From Propionibacterium sp. (lineage in GTDB: Bacteria; Actinomycetota; Actinomycetes; Propionibacteriales; Propionibacteriaceae), in assembly GCA_022837595.1 (NCBI GenBank), contig JALHFX010000009.1, positions 1-45,644 on the forward strand: a stretch of 45,644 nucleotides of DNA. The letters are read 5' to 3'. The translations under genes were made by a program, and so were the position numbers. Shown piece by piece: positions 32,003 to 39,901 of this stretch. The notes under the pieces were generated by a model. That model saw only the letters and a program-made list of their open reading frames with translations, searched no databases and had not been told where the DNA came from. The stretch's first letter is position 1; each line of letters begins with the position of its first letter.

Positions 32003-32224
32003 TCAAAACAATTTCATTTGGGTATCTGTCAACACGGCAATAACGCCGTCAACCTCTTGTTCCCACGCCGTCCGGGTTGCAACCTTTTCGGGCGTTGGGT
32101 TCCGTTCGCACCTCCGTTGGTTGTGGCGCATCTGTTTAACCATTTGCGCCAATTCTTCCAACGTTATTTTCCCCGGATTTTCGATTTGCGGGCTTTTATT
32201 TTCGTTTGCCATACTTTGACCCAT
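32003..32224 (-). CDS. Small unknown protein, 73 aa
   Basis: Two ATGs are possible: 32224 (MGQSMANENK), which has an AT-rich leader, and 32212 (MANENKSPQIENPGKITLEE). The body is helical and charged (ELAQMVKQMRHNQRRCERNP) and ends VLTDTQMKLF. No recognised domain. Confidence 0.5.
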   Translation of the reverse strand: MGQSMANENKSPQIENPGKITLEELAQMVKQMRHNQRRCERNPTPEKVATRTAWEQEVDGVIAVLTDTQMKLF

Positions 32225-32251
32225 TATAATAAAACAAAGCAAATACGGGGC

Positions 32252-32788
32252 TTAAAATAAACGATTGTGCATTTGGGCGGGTAAATTTTCCAAAACCCAA
32301 CGGGGGTTGTTATGCAAAATGTACCGTCCAAAGTGTAAAATCATAAGGGCGTCGGCGTTCCACAATGTCGCCTTAACGTCCGGGTAATAATCGGCGGCGG
32401 CTCGTTGGTATCGCTTTTTGCGTTCGGGCTTTTCCTCCCCCTTAACACGCAATTTCAATTCGTTTTGCCATTTTTTGGGGTGTACCAAAACAAACGGTAC
32501 GTCGCACATGGCAATAATTGTTTTCAGTTTCTCAAATTCGGATAATAGTTTTTGAACCCTAAACGCTTTGCCGGGGTTGTCGTTTACATCGTCCGGGCGC
32601 AATTGTACCTTTTCGACGAAAACAAGCGGTTTACAAATGCTTTTCATATACTCAAACCATTGCCGTAACTCCATAAGGTCGGCGGGCATCTTTATAACCT
32701 CGGTTTTATGATTAGGACGCCAAACAGCAATCCCCCCGGTTTTTCCGGGGTCAATGCCAATAATACAATCAATTGTTATTTTGTTCAT
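32252..32788 (-). CDS. RuvC-like Holliday junction resolvase, 178 aa
   Basis: The sequence shows the RNase H/RuvC fold: IIGIDPGKTGGIAVW (Asp13), LVFVEKVQ (Glu59), HPKKWQNEL and TLWNADALMILHFGRY (Asp146 and neighbours). It should resolve branched DNA formed in recombination or before packaging. The ATG at 32788 overlaps the preceding stop as ATGA; a TTG six bases earlier is less likely. Length is typical. Confidence 0.9.
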   Translation of the reverse strand: MNKITIDCIIGIDPGKTGGIAVWRPNHKTEVIKMPADLMELRQWFEYMKSICKPLVFVEKVQLRPDDVNDNPGKAFRVQKLLSEFEKLKTIIAMCDVPFVLVHPKKWQNELKLRVKGEEKPERKKRYQRAAADYYPDVKATLWNADALMILHFGRYILHNNPRWVLENLPAQMHNRLF

Positions 32789-33717
32789 TTCCAATAAGTC
32801 AAATAATTATCAACTTGCAATTCGTCCGCAATCATACGGTCGAATGTGCGTTTAATCTCTTTATCCCTTGCAATCTCATACGCCGTAAAATCCAATTCGG
32901 GGGCGTCGGTTCCTTTGCGCTTAACGTGGAACGCTTCGTATTGATTTACAAAGCCACGGGCGACACGTTGCATATATCGGGCTAATGCTTGTTTACGGTC
33001 GTCGTCGGTTCCGGCTACATCGTCAGCCAATCCCACCTTTTGCAACCAATTATACAAAAACATTCCGTCCACAATCCCCAATTTGAAAACCCCGGTATAT
33101 TTATATCGCAAATATATTTCCCTTTGGCGGGCGACGCTTTCGTTATGGTATGCCCGTTTTTGCTCCGGGGATAATTCCCGTTTCGGCTCCGGTAACGCTT
33201 TGTACGCTTTGTTTATGACGTTATTTTGTTTGCGCTTGTATGCGTTCAAAATTTTGGCGAAATAATCGGCGTTAAATTGTTGGTAATGCTTTTTATCCGG
33301 GTTGCCTTGACTGTCTTTTGCCAAATAATCGTTCAATTCCCCGGTTGTTGCCAACTCAAATGCCAACTTTATATCCGCCAACGTCAATTGCGAATAATAC
33401 CGTTTGATTATATCCAACAACCGGGTACAAATATACGCCCAATCGTCGGCGTTTTGCGGGATATTATACCCCACGTCCATTGCAATAAACCGGAACATTT
33501 GCCCGGTTTTAGCAACCAACGTGGCGTCGTCAATCTCGGCAATCTGCGTTTTGGTTGAGGCGGCAAATACATACTTTTCCACGGGGGACAATGATTTGGC
33601 AACCTCCGGTATTTGTACCATTTGGCGACGTATATCTATTGCCTTTGTTCCGGGCGGCGGATTATATACCGACAACGCCACGGATTGCGTATTTACTTTT
33701 TCCGGTAATTGTTCCAT
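32785..33717 (-). CDS. Replication-associated protein (helicase-loader-like?), 310 aa
   Basis: It follows the initiator-like gene by 3 bases, the place where lambda-type phages encode a helicase loader. The protein is mostly helical, with ADIKLAFELATTGELNDYLA and HYQQFNADYFAKILNAYKRK, a pattern I associate with conserved Bacteroidetes phage and plasmid proteins of unknown role. No Walker A motif is present, so it is not a DnaC-type ATPase. The name rests on position. Confidence 0.55.
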   Translation of the reverse strand: MEQLPEKVNTQSVALSVYNPPPGTKAIDIRRQMVQIPEVAKSLSPVEKYVFAASTKTQIAEIDDATLVAKTGQMFRFIAMDVGYNIPQNADDWAYICTRLLDIIKRYYSQLTLADIKLAFELATTGELNDYLAKDSQGNPDKKHYQQFNADYFAKILNAYKRKQNNVINKAYKALPEPKRELSPEQKRAYHNESVARQREIYLRYKYTGVFKLGIVDGMFLYNWLQKVGLADDVAGTDDDRKQALARYMQRVARGFVNQYEAFHVKRKGTDAPELDFTAYEIARDKEIKRTFDRMIADELQVDNYLTYWK

Positions 33718-33720
33718 AAC

Positions 33721-34581
33721 TTAATAATCCCCTTTTAGAAATTCCATTGCGCCCGCAACATTTAATCGGGTTTGCGGGGCTTGGTGTTCCGGCTTCAAAT
33801 GCAATTTCTTTTTCTCTATATCGCCACGAATGAAATTGCGTACCGTGGCAATCCAACCCGTCCGGGTGCGTTTAACTCCCTGTTTGGTTTCCGACCAATC
33901 GGCGACCGTGTGGAAATAATAGATTAAATCTACCTTTTCAAATTCCGGGGTTGCAAACAATTTTTCAAACTCGGAATAATCGTTTACGCCGTCCGCCCCA
34001 AACTTAACCAATTTGTAAACCTCTGAATTGCGAAATATGGACGTTCTTTTTTTATCCTTATCGTCAACCTTTTGTTCATCCGGGAACAAATCCCCGACAA
34101 CAGGGTTGGCGGGTTTACTCTGATTAGTATTTGGTTTGTTTAAGTCTTTTGTATTATTAGTATTTACTTGTGTCGGGTTTCCCGTATCGGGTTTATCCGG
34201 TTCGGGATTAACCGCAACCGGATTTTCCGTTTGTGGTGCATCCAAAAACGGGTTTTCCGTTCCCGGTTGTTCCGGTTCAAATTCCTTTATATCGCTAACC
34301 TCATAATCGCAACCAACAAACGTTCCGCCGTCGCCACGTAATTTGCAACGTTGACAATATCCGTTGGTTATCAATTCACGCAATCCGGCGGCGGTTGCGT
34401 CCCGCCCGTCCTTTGACCGCTTTTTAAGGTCGGATAAATTCAATTGCCAATCCGGGGGTAAACTCATAATATACGTTATCAATCCCTTTGCTTTCCAACT
34501 CAAATTCACATCCTGTAAATACTCGTTGCGGACAACCGTAAAATTGTCTGTCCTTTTGGTTCTTCTGATTGTATCCGCCAT
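33721..34581 (-). CDS. Replication initiator-like winged-helix protein, 286 aa
   Basis: Residues 1-80 are a winged helix-turn-helix like phage O/DnaD-type initiators (NFTVVRNEYLQDVNLSWKAK; LNLSDLKKRSKDGRDATAAG; GLRELITNGY). A low-complexity Asn/Pro/Thr/Glu linker (about 100-175) follows, and then a helical C-terminal domain with WSETKQGVKRTRTGWIATVR. The DNA for the linker holds four CGGGTTTTCCGT-like repeats and an AT-rich stretch, as in the lambda O gene, where the origin lies inside the coding sequence. It probably binds the origin and recruits host replication proteins. Confidence 0.7.
   Translation of the reverse strand: MADTIRRTKRTDNFTVVRNEYLQDVNLSWKAKGLITYIMSLPPDWQLNLSDLKKRSKDGRDATAAGLRELITNGYCQRCKLRGDGGTFVGCDYEVSDIKEFEPEQPGTENPFLDAPQTENPVAVNPEPDKPDTGNPTQVNTNNTKDLNKPNTNQSKPANPVVGDLFPDEQKVDDKDKKRTSIFRNSEVYKLVKFGADGVNDYSEFEKLFATPEFEKVDLIYYFHTVADWSETKQGVKRTRTGWIATVRNFIRGDIEKKKLHLKPEHQAPQTRLNVAGAMEFLKGDY
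34120..34260. other. Candidate replication origin inside the initiator gene
   Basis: Four imperfect repeats with consensus CGGGTTTTCCGT occur at 34174-34185, 34188-34200, 34219-34230 and 34249-34260. An AT-rich stretch of about 50 bases (34120-34170) adjoins them. Iterons plus AT-rich DNA within the initiator gene's linker is the layout of lambda ori. The repeats also encode a repeated (T/E)NP peptide, so a purely coding explanation is possible. Confidence 0.4.
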
Positions 34582-35300
34582 TATTTGCCCCCCTCCAATT
34601 GTTTAACAGGTTCCCACGCTTTCCGTACTTTCAAAACATTGTCCGGGCTTTCGTTCGGAACCAATGAAACGACGGGGAACCGGGATTTATCGCCCGGTTT
34701 TTGGGTCGTCGCAAATTGTACATTCAAATCAAATATTACGCCCTTACAAAATCCCCGTTCCTCCAACATACCGTCGAACGTTTCCCGGATTTGGGGAATA
34801 GTGGACGCCGTACCCTTTGTTGAGAACTGCCATACCCCGGCAACGCCACGTACCAACGGTATAATAAAATTCAAAGTCAACGTAATTTCCCAACCGTCGG
34901 CGTCCGGTTGTTTGCTTTTCCGGTTCGGGTATCGTTTGGCGATTGACGCCATAAGGTTAGGATATTGCGTAACTGTCAATTCCTCGTATTTCTTTCCGTC
35001 CCATACTTGGAAAGTTTCGCCGTCGCCCGCCGCAATCAATCGTCCGTCATCGTCCCGGTATTCGTAACGCTCGTTACATACTTTCGCCGGGTCGTCGTCC
35101 GGGAATACAATTTGTATTGTTTGGGGCTTTTCGCCGTATGCCTGTGTAAATAACCCGGCATACTTTCCCACGGGGATAAAATAATCAACGCTTTGCGGGT
35201 ATCCGTTAGCGTTGCGCATCCCTATTTTGATTTGACCGACACGGGGTAAAATTAGGCGGTTGCGTTCCGCCTCCGGTCGTTTAATTCGTCCTGTTTTCAT
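34581..35300 (-). CDS. Gp3-like (recombination directionality factor-like) protein, 239 aa
   Basis: The first 110 residues follow the Gp3-like family pattern: LPRVGQIKIGMRNANGYPQS, VDYFIPVGKY, YGEKPQTIQIVFPDDDPAKV and a GDGETFQVW end. In phiC31-type phages Gp3 turns a serine integrase toward excision. No integrase is present here, so this member probably has another, DNA-related role. The ATG at 35300 overlaps the preceding stop as ATGA; the longer frame from 35366 runs through that gene. It is coupled (TAATG) to the initiator gene. Confidence 0.65.
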   Translation of the reverse strand: MKTGRIKRPEAERNRLILPRVGQIKIGMRNANGYPQSVDYFIPVGKYAGLFTQAYGEKPQTIQIVFPDDDPAKVCNERYEYRDDDGRLIAAGDGETFQVWDGKKYEELTVTQYPNLMASIAKRYPNRKSKQPDADGWEITLTLNFIIPLVRGVAGVWQFSTKGTASTIPQIRETFDGMLEERGFCKGVIFDLNVQFATTQKPGDKSRFPVVSLVPNESPDNVLKVRKAWEPVKQLEGGK

Positions 35301-35503
35301 TTCTCTAATTTTAAATCGTTTACGTATGCGGCTTTTGTTCGCCACGTCATACCACATACAGGGCAAAAGATTTGCGAAAAATCGCTATTAGTGCGCCTGT
35401 AACCATTAAATGCCGAATAATGGCATTTGTATTGGGTAATAACCCACGCCCGTTGCGCTATCGGTTTTTTGCTTTCCGGGCATTTACATACAATTCCGTG
35501 CAT
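35297..35503 (-). CDS. Small zinc-ribbon protein, 68 aa (paralog of 28002-28187)
   Basis: The protein has a CKC near the start, a single Cys in WVITQYKCHYS and FCPVCGMTWRTKAAYVND. It matches the 61-residue protein at 28002-28187 along its length. Duplicate mini zinc ribbons in one operon suggest separate partners or targets. It is coupled at both ends to neighbours by start/stop overlaps. Confidence 0.65.
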   Translation of the reverse strand: MHGIVCKCPESKKPIAQRAWVITQYKCHYSAFNGYRRTNSDFSQIFCPVCGMTWRTKAAYVNDLKLEK

Positions 35504-36858
35504 TATATTTCGGGGTTATCGTTCAATAACTTTTTCTTATTCTCATTTTTGGGCTTTTTAGGCTCTTTTGCGGGCTTTTGTTCCTTTTTCGGTGCAACCG
35601 TCCGTTTTGCTGTCTTTCGTGTCGTGGCGGGCTTATTTTCCGCCTCCTTTGCCGTTTTCCCGGTACGTTTAATAATCTTTGTTTTCTTAACCTCCGGTTC
35701 CGTGGTCGCCTCCGGTGCGTCCGCATCCGCTTTGACCTTATCGGCGGCGTCCGTGGTTTCGTCCGGGGTCGCATCTTTGGGGGCTTTCGTCTTTATCAAT
35801 TCGGACAACGACAACGATATAACGTTGTTGGTTAAGTCCGGGGCATCATCCAACACAACCAAACCATTAACCGCCGTAAATGTATTGTCCCGCTTTTCGT
35901 CCTCAATGGCGGCAATCTCTAACAAATACGGGATTTTCTTAATATTCGGGCTATTGGTTTGTTCTTTCAGATTATACGACGGTTTTTTGCGCCAATCTTT
36001 CGGGCTGAAATTGAAAATACGGGTAACGGGGAATTGCTCAAAATTAACGTTCCACATATCCCGGTACATTCCCAATTGTATTTCGCTTTCCTCGTAAAAT
36101 CCTTTACGTCCGCTTTTGAAATCGACGATTGCGTTAATACGTTCGTCGCTGCCAATCTTTGCCAACATCGTACACGGGCAATCAATCATTCCGGCATACT
36201 TGTAATACGGGTGTACTAACGCAATTTCCACGGCTAACGGTCTAACATCGTAATCCAACACGAATTGCGCAAACGCCAATACGTCCTTTTTCAAGTCGTC
36301 AGCGTAATAAATAAAATCGTCGGGCAACCTGTAAACCTCAATATATTCTTTTAGTTTACCTTTTAGCCCGTCCAAATCATAAGCCCGGTTAATTAATAAT
36401 TCCTCAAATGCGGCGTGCATAAATGTACCATACGCCGCCCGTTCGCCCTTGTATCGTTCCGCTTCCTCAATACCTTTTGCCGCAATCCATTGTATCAAAT
36501 GCGGGGCTTTGGGTAATGTTTGGGACAATATGGTTGTTACCGACGGGAAAAACTCCGGTTCCCCGTTATCGTCATACCTGTAATAATATCGGTGTCCCTT
36601 GCTGTTTAACTGCCAAACCTTATACGGCGGTTCAATCAATGTTTTTTCGTCGAAAAACATTGCCGTCATTTCCTCAACAGTCATGCCCGGCACAATCTCA
36701 AATACTCCGGTCGGTTGTTCCGGCTTTGTTTCCACAAATGGCGGAATAATATGTTGTTGTTCCTCGTTTACCTCCGGGAACATTTCCGGGGCAACATTGC
36801 CAACGGTTCCCGCAACCTCTTTTACCGGGTCGCCCGGTTTATCGCTCTTTTTACTCAT
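35503..36858 (-). CDS. RecB/Cas4-like PD-(D/E)XK nuclease, 451 aa
   Basis: The catalytic core spans about residues 105-270: AAYGTFMHAAFEE (His148), AVEIALVH (Glu211), YAGMIDCP (Asp226), NAIVDFKSG (Asp246, Lys248) and EIQLGMY (Gln261), the full set for RecB-family exonucleases. The N-terminal 60 residues are a flexible lead. The last ~120 residues are Lys/Ala/Pro/Thr-rich repeats (KTAKEAENKPATTRKTAKRT), a basic DNA-binding or disordered tail. There is no helicase partner. It may make 3' ends for recombination or attack host DNA. Confidence 0.88.
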   Translation of the reverse strand: MSKKSDKPGDPVKEVAGTVGNVAPEMFPEVNEEQQHIIPPFVETKPEQPTGVFEIVPGMTVEEMTAMFFDEKTLIEPPYKVWQLNSKGHRYYYRYDDNGEPEFFPSVTTILSQTLPKAPHLIQWIAAKGIEEAERYKGERAAYGTFMHAAFEELLINRAYDLDGLKGKLKEYIEVYRLPDDFIYYADDLKKDVLAFAQFVLDYDVRPLAVEIALVHPYYKYAGMIDCPCTMLAKIGSDERINAIVDFKSGRKGFYEESEIQLGMYRDMWNVNFEQFPVTRIFNFSPKDWRKKPSYNLKEQTNSPNIKKIPYLLEIAAIEDEKRDNTFTAVNGLVVLDDAPDLTNNVISLSLSELIKTKAPKDATPDETTDAADKVKADADAPEATTEPEVKKTKIIKRTGKTAKEAENKPATTRKTAKRTVAPKKEQKPAKEPKKPKNENKKKLLNDNPEI

Positions 36859-37070
36859 TGCCTTTTTACTTTTTTATATTCTGAAATTCCACATAAAACC
36901 ATTATCGCACAAATTCCGGTCGTTCCAAAGTGCGCCGGGTTCCAAAATGCGCCAATAAATGCAACAACGCCCAATATGCCAAATACGGCAATTAGGGCTT
37001 TTGCTTGCCATAACTCCGAAAACATTGTATCGGCGACGGCTTCCAACCATTCAACAAATTTACTTTTCAT
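36855..37070 (-). CDS. Small membrane protein, 71 aa
   Basis: The start MKSKFVEWLEAVADTMFSEL at 37070 overlaps the HTH gene stop by 11 bases; a longer frame from 37148 overlaps that gene more. Two membrane helices follow (ALIAVFGILGVVAFIGAFW and TGICAIMVLCGI), then a basic end (EYKKVKRQ). Function unknown; a small inner-membrane early protein. Confidence 0.65.
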   Translation of the reverse strand: MKSKFVEWLEAVADTMFSELWQAKALIAVFGILGVVAFIGAFWNPAHFGTTGICAIMVLCGISEYKKVKRQ

Positions 37071-37308
37071 TGCCGCCCTCCAATCCAAACAGGTAATCCG
37101 CCGTACAATCCAACATTTCGCAAAGGATAACGACCCATTCCGGTACAATACGTTTGGTCGTTCCGTTACATAAGTTCGTCATATTAACCTGTTGTGCGCT
37201 TTCGCTTGCGCCCTCAAAAAGACGGGCGGCAATGTCTTTTTTCAATACCTTTTTCCCGTTTGCCTCCGAACGTGCAATTGCTTCGTTTACTCTTAATCTC
37301 AATGCCAT
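37060..37308 (-). CDS. Cro/CI-type HTH regulator, 82 aa
   Basis: The size and layout are those of a small XRE-family protein: KKDIAARLFEGASESAQQVN forms the helix-turn-helix (about residues 23-42), and TNLCNGTTKRIVPEWVVILC and EMLDCTADYLFGLEGG complete the usual five-helix fold. It is the only evident transcription regulator. The obvious targets are the repeated early promoters. With no integrase, it need not signal lysogeny. Confidence 0.85.
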   Translation of the reverse strand: MALRLRVNEAIARSEANGKKVLKKDIAARLFEGASESAQQVNMTNLCNGTTKRIVPEWVVILCEMLDCTADYLFGLEGGNEK

Positions 37309-37336
37309 AATCTTAATTTTTATTGTTGATACTCTT

Positions 37337-37747
37337 TTATTCTTTGTGTCCGCAATGCGTACACGTTTTTTCCTCCCAAATCGGGATATATTCCGGCGGT
37401 GTTAAATATCCGTCGCCTCCGGTCTGTTTATATTCCCCGTCCGTAACCTCCATTTCCCCGCCGCACTCCGGGCAATCGTCGTTGCCAATCAACATACATT
37501 CCAACAGACAATCCAAATAACGGCTACTAACCGGGCAAATACCAATATCCCGGATAATTGACGCTATTTCCGAAACGGTAATATCCCGTTCGTAACATTC
37601 AGAAATTGGAAAACCCCAATTATCGGGGGTATCCTTAATAATGCCTTTGTTGATTAAATCCGTAACGATTGTTTCGGCTACTTTGGCGGGTTTTTGACCG
37701 CAAGCGGTCGCCAACATCTTTAATTGCTCATTTTCTTTTATTCTCAT
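37337..37747 (-). CDS. Protein with C-terminal zinc ribbon, 136 aa
   Basis: This is the first gene behind the promoter at 37795-37827. The C-terminal half has a four-Cys zinc ribbon: DDCPECGGEMEV (C92, C95) and KTCTHCGHKE (C129, C132), 33 residues apart. The N-terminal 85 residues are helical (QKPAKVAETIVTDLINKGII). A regulatory or nucleic-acid-binding role is likely. No named family. Confidence 0.65.
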   Translation of the reverse strand: MRIKENEQLKMLATACGQKPAKVAETIVTDLINKGIIKDTPDNWGFPISECYERDITVSEIASIIRDIGICPVSSRYLDCLLECMLIGNDDCPECGGEMEVTDGEYKQTGGDGYLTPPEYIPIWEEKTCTHCGHKE

Positions 37748-37754
37748 ATCATTG

Positions 37755-37771
37755 CCCGGTATCCCTCCGGG
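37755..37771 (-). repeat. Leader hairpin of the 37337-37747 gene
   Basis: CCCGG-TATCCCT-CCGGG between promoter and start codon, with the ATG 8 bases downstream. Sequence differs from the 19-base leader hairpin of the other cassettes but the position is the same. Confidence 0.55.
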
Positions 37772-37794
37772 TAGGCTGTTATACTTTCGTTCTG

Positions 37795-37827
37795 CAAATG
37801 TAGAAAGAATATTTTAATTACCAAAAA
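37795..37827 (-). promoter_or_regulatory. Bacteroides-type early promoter
   Basis: Minus strand TTTTTGG (37821-37827), an 18-base spacer and TACATTTG (37795-37802), in the 179-base gap between two early genes (37748-37926). Confidence 0.75.
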
Positions 37828-37926
37828 TAAAACCTTTGTTTTCTAAATCAATATATCCGGGTTCGTTGTATAATCCGATTTTTAACGTACATTTGCAATA
37901 CCGCATTACCTAAATATCGCTCTCGG

Positions 37927-38451
37927 TTACTGCGTACCGCCCCCGGTTGTTCCTTTTGGGATTGCCGGGGGTATCTTTTCCAACGCCATTTGTTCCGCAC
38001 AATAACAAAATCGGTATATTTCCCCATAATACCCGGTTTGTCCGGTTATCGTTTCAATAATGCCCGCCGGATATTCCCCGAATACAACATATTCATACCC
38101 CGTAAATCCGTCGTCTTTTAACGCCATTTCAAAGGTAATATCAACGTATTTGTCGCCGACCCGGTTAAACGCATGGTCTATCGGTATTATCGCAAGCGTT
38201 TTGCCCTCGCAATATCGTACCCGGTCGGGAAATAATAACGTCAGCAAATGCGCATTTCTGTAACACGCTTGTTTTTCCGGTCGGATAATCCGGCGTATCA
38301 ATTCAATTTCCCGTTCGTCGAATACCTCCGATACCGGGACAACCTCAACACGTTTTGCAACGTCGATTGTATCCGTAAAATATTTATGTTGGCGGGGGTT
38401 CAAATCTAAACGTAAGAACGCCCGCATTTCCTCAATAATAATGCTTTCCAT
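37927..38451 (-). CDS. Papain/transglutaminase-like cysteine protein, 174 aa
   Basis: The layout KQACYRNAHLLTLLFPD (Cys63), VRYCEGKTLAI, then IDHAFNRVGDKYVDITFE (His93, Asp100 or Asp104) follows the Cys-...-YcEG-...-H-a-n-...-D pattern of transglutaminase/papain-like folds. A Cys-His-Asp triad is thus plausible. It could be an early peptidase, amidase or toxin-like effector acting on a host protein. No signal peptide. I do not know a phage family with exactly this sequence, so the call is structural inference. Confidence 0.5.
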   Translation of the reverse strand: MESIIIEEMRAFLRLDLNPRQHKYFTDTIDVAKRVEVVPVSEVFDEREIELIRRIIRPEKQACYRNAHLLTLLFPDRVRYCEGKTLAIIPIDHAFNRVGDKYVDITFEMALKDDGFTGYEYVVFGEYPAGIIETITGQTGYYGEIYRFCYCAEQMALEKIPPAIPKGTTGGGTQ

Positions 38452-38454
38452 ATC

Positions 38455-39144
38455 TCAACACTTTGTAAAACCCTTAAACGCCAATCGGTAAACGTCGTAT
38501 TGTTTTCCGATAACATAAAATTCAATCATACGGCTATCGTTACCAACGTCGTTTACTGCAATGGTCGGGTACGGCTCCCCCGGCAATTGGTTAAAATCGT
38601 CCTCAATATCTCGTAACCCCTCCGGGAACTCCGAACGGTCGGCGGCGAAATACCGGGTTAAACTCTCTTTTATACGGGTCAACGTTTCGTCCCCGTTCGG
38701 CTCAAATGCCGCCTTTATTTTATCCTGTCGTCTTAATGCAAACCGCATGGTTTCTAAATACTTTTTTGAAACGTCCACGACCTTTGCGCACGTTTCCGGG
38801 TTAAACATTCCAATATGCGTGTATTCCGGGGGCAATCCTAATTGTTCCGATAACCATTTGTACGCCTCCGTTCGTTTCATTATGCCACGTTTATACAATT
38901 CGTCAAAATAGCGGTGTGCCTCAATTTTACATCGGCGTAATTCGGCGTTCGCCAATCGCCCCTTTGCCCGGTCGGTTCCCTTATGAACTCCAACATACGC
39001 CCGGCATTTGGGACAATAATAAATCATTCCATAATCGACGCCGTAAACCTCAACACTATTTTTATACTCGGTTGGAACGTGGCAATACGGGCAAATACGA
39101 CCTTTCAATATTTCCCGTTGTTCCTCTGTCAACTGTATATCCAT
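38455..39144 (-). CDS. DUF3268-like zinc-finger protein, 229 aa
   Basis: The N-terminal 50 residues form a zinc finger: GRICPYCHVPTEYKNS and MIYYCPKCRAYVGVHKGTDR, as in the zinc-finger-containing domain DUF3268. The remainder is helical, with LSEQLGLPPEYTHIGMFNPE, which is also part of that family's pattern. ATG at 39144 is preferred; the frame opens nine bases earlier with TTG. It lies behind a hairpin whose loop holds the stop of the previous gene. Confidence 0.7.
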   Translation of the reverse strand: MDIQLTEEQREILKGRICPYCHVPTEYKNSVEVYGVDYGMIYYCPKCRAYVGVHKGTDRAKGRLANAELRRCKIEAHRYFDELYKRGIMKRTEAYKWLSEQLGLPPEYTHIGMFNPETCAKVVDVSKKYLETMRFALRRQDKIKAAFEPNGDETLTRIKESLTRYFAADRSEFPEGLRDIEDDFNQLPGEPYPTIAVNDVGNDSRMIEFYVIGKQYDVYRLAFKGFTKC

Positions 39145-39153
39145 AACAGGCAA

Positions 39154-39175
39154 AGCCGGGGTTATTTCCCCGGCT
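39154..39175 (-). repeat. Hairpin enclosing the stop codon of the 125-residue gene
   Basis: On minus AGCCGGGG-AAATAA-CCCCGGCT forms an 8-bp perfect stem whose loop contains the TAA of the upstream gene. Ribosomes ending there would melt the stem, which could couple translation of the next gene or protect the message. Confidence 0.55.
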
Positions 39176-39539
39176 GTAAATATGCTATTGCGCTTAACCT
39201 TTTCTTTTCCTCCTTTGCGTCCTCAACGTTCCGGGCAATCCATTGTTCAACGGGATTTTCTGCAATCCATTGTTTGCGATAACTTGGAACCCAATACGCA
39301 ATCATCTTTTTATATTCCCGTTCCGGGTTTGCCAACATTGCCTCCGCTCGGTTTAAGTATTTGCCGTGGTCGCCTTTGCCGATTAAATCCAACCGACCGA
39401 AATAATACGAACCGTCAGCAGTACACGCCACATAATCACGGGCGGACGTTCTCGTTGAAACGACGTTGCCGTTTTCGTCCTTAACTGTGTATAAATACTT
39501 TTTGCCTTTTACCTGTTTACTTAAAATGTACTTTGCCAT
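39162..39539 (-). CDS. Unknown small protein, 125 aa
   Basis: N-terminal 35 residues form a beta hairpin typical of short repeat proteins (KKYLYTVKDENGNVVSTRTS). The rest is charged and helical (NRAEAMLANPEREYKKMIAY). Its end lies inside a hairpin. No family recognised; early position suggests host takeover or regulation. Confidence 0.6.
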   Translation of the reverse strand: MAKYILSKQVKGKKYLYTVKDENGNVVSTRTSARDYVACTADGSYYFGRLDLIGKGDHGKYLNRAEAMLANPEREYKKMIAYWVPSYRKQWIAENPVEQWIARNVEDAKEEKKRLSAIAYLQPGK

Positions 39540-39554
39540 AATATTTGTTGTTGT

Positions 39555-39575
39555 GCCGGGGGACGAACCCCCGGC
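39555..39575 (-). repeat. Intergenic GC hairpin
   Basis: GCCGGGGG-ACGAA-CCCCCGGC, 8-bp perfect stem in the gap 39540-39581. Very similar to the hairpin at 21984-22004. Confidence 0.6.
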
Positions 39576-39581
39576 GGGTTA

Positions 39582-39857
39582 TTACTTTATTTCGTATAAA
39601 CTCAATGAATTTTCGCACAATACCCACGTCGGGAACTCCTTTTTTTGCAGATAACAAAGGCTATCCAACGCCGCCCGACTTGTATAAAACCACAACCCAA
39701 ATTTTTTGCCGATAAAATACATATCATTAACGCCCGTTTCCCGGTATTTCTCGGACAACATTTGTTGGCTGTAAATGATTGACGAAAATTTAACCTTACC
39801 GTCTAATTTGCTTGCAATTTCGGCAATGTCGGTTGCCTGTGTTCTTTTTGTTTCCAT
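39582..39857 (-). CDS. Unknown small early protein, 91 aa
   Basis: The second gene of the early region. It contains GLWFYTSRAALDSLCYLQKK and ends NSLSLYEIK; mixed alpha/beta, soluble. No recognised family. Confidence 0.6.
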   Translation of the reverse strand: METKRTQATDIAEIASKLDGKVKFSSIIYSQQMLSEKYRETGVNDMYFIGKKFGLWFYTSRAALDSLCYLQKKEFPTWVLCENSLSLYEIK

Positions 39858-39876
39858 AACTGAAATTTATTTGGTT

Positions 39877-39892
39877 CCGGGAACCCGCCCGG
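39877..39892 (-). repeat. Intergenic GC hairpin
   Basis: CCGGG-AACCCG-CCCGG between the first and second early genes; same 16 bases as at 26884-26899. Confidence 0.6.
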
Positions 39893-39901
39893 TCGGATTG
39901 A

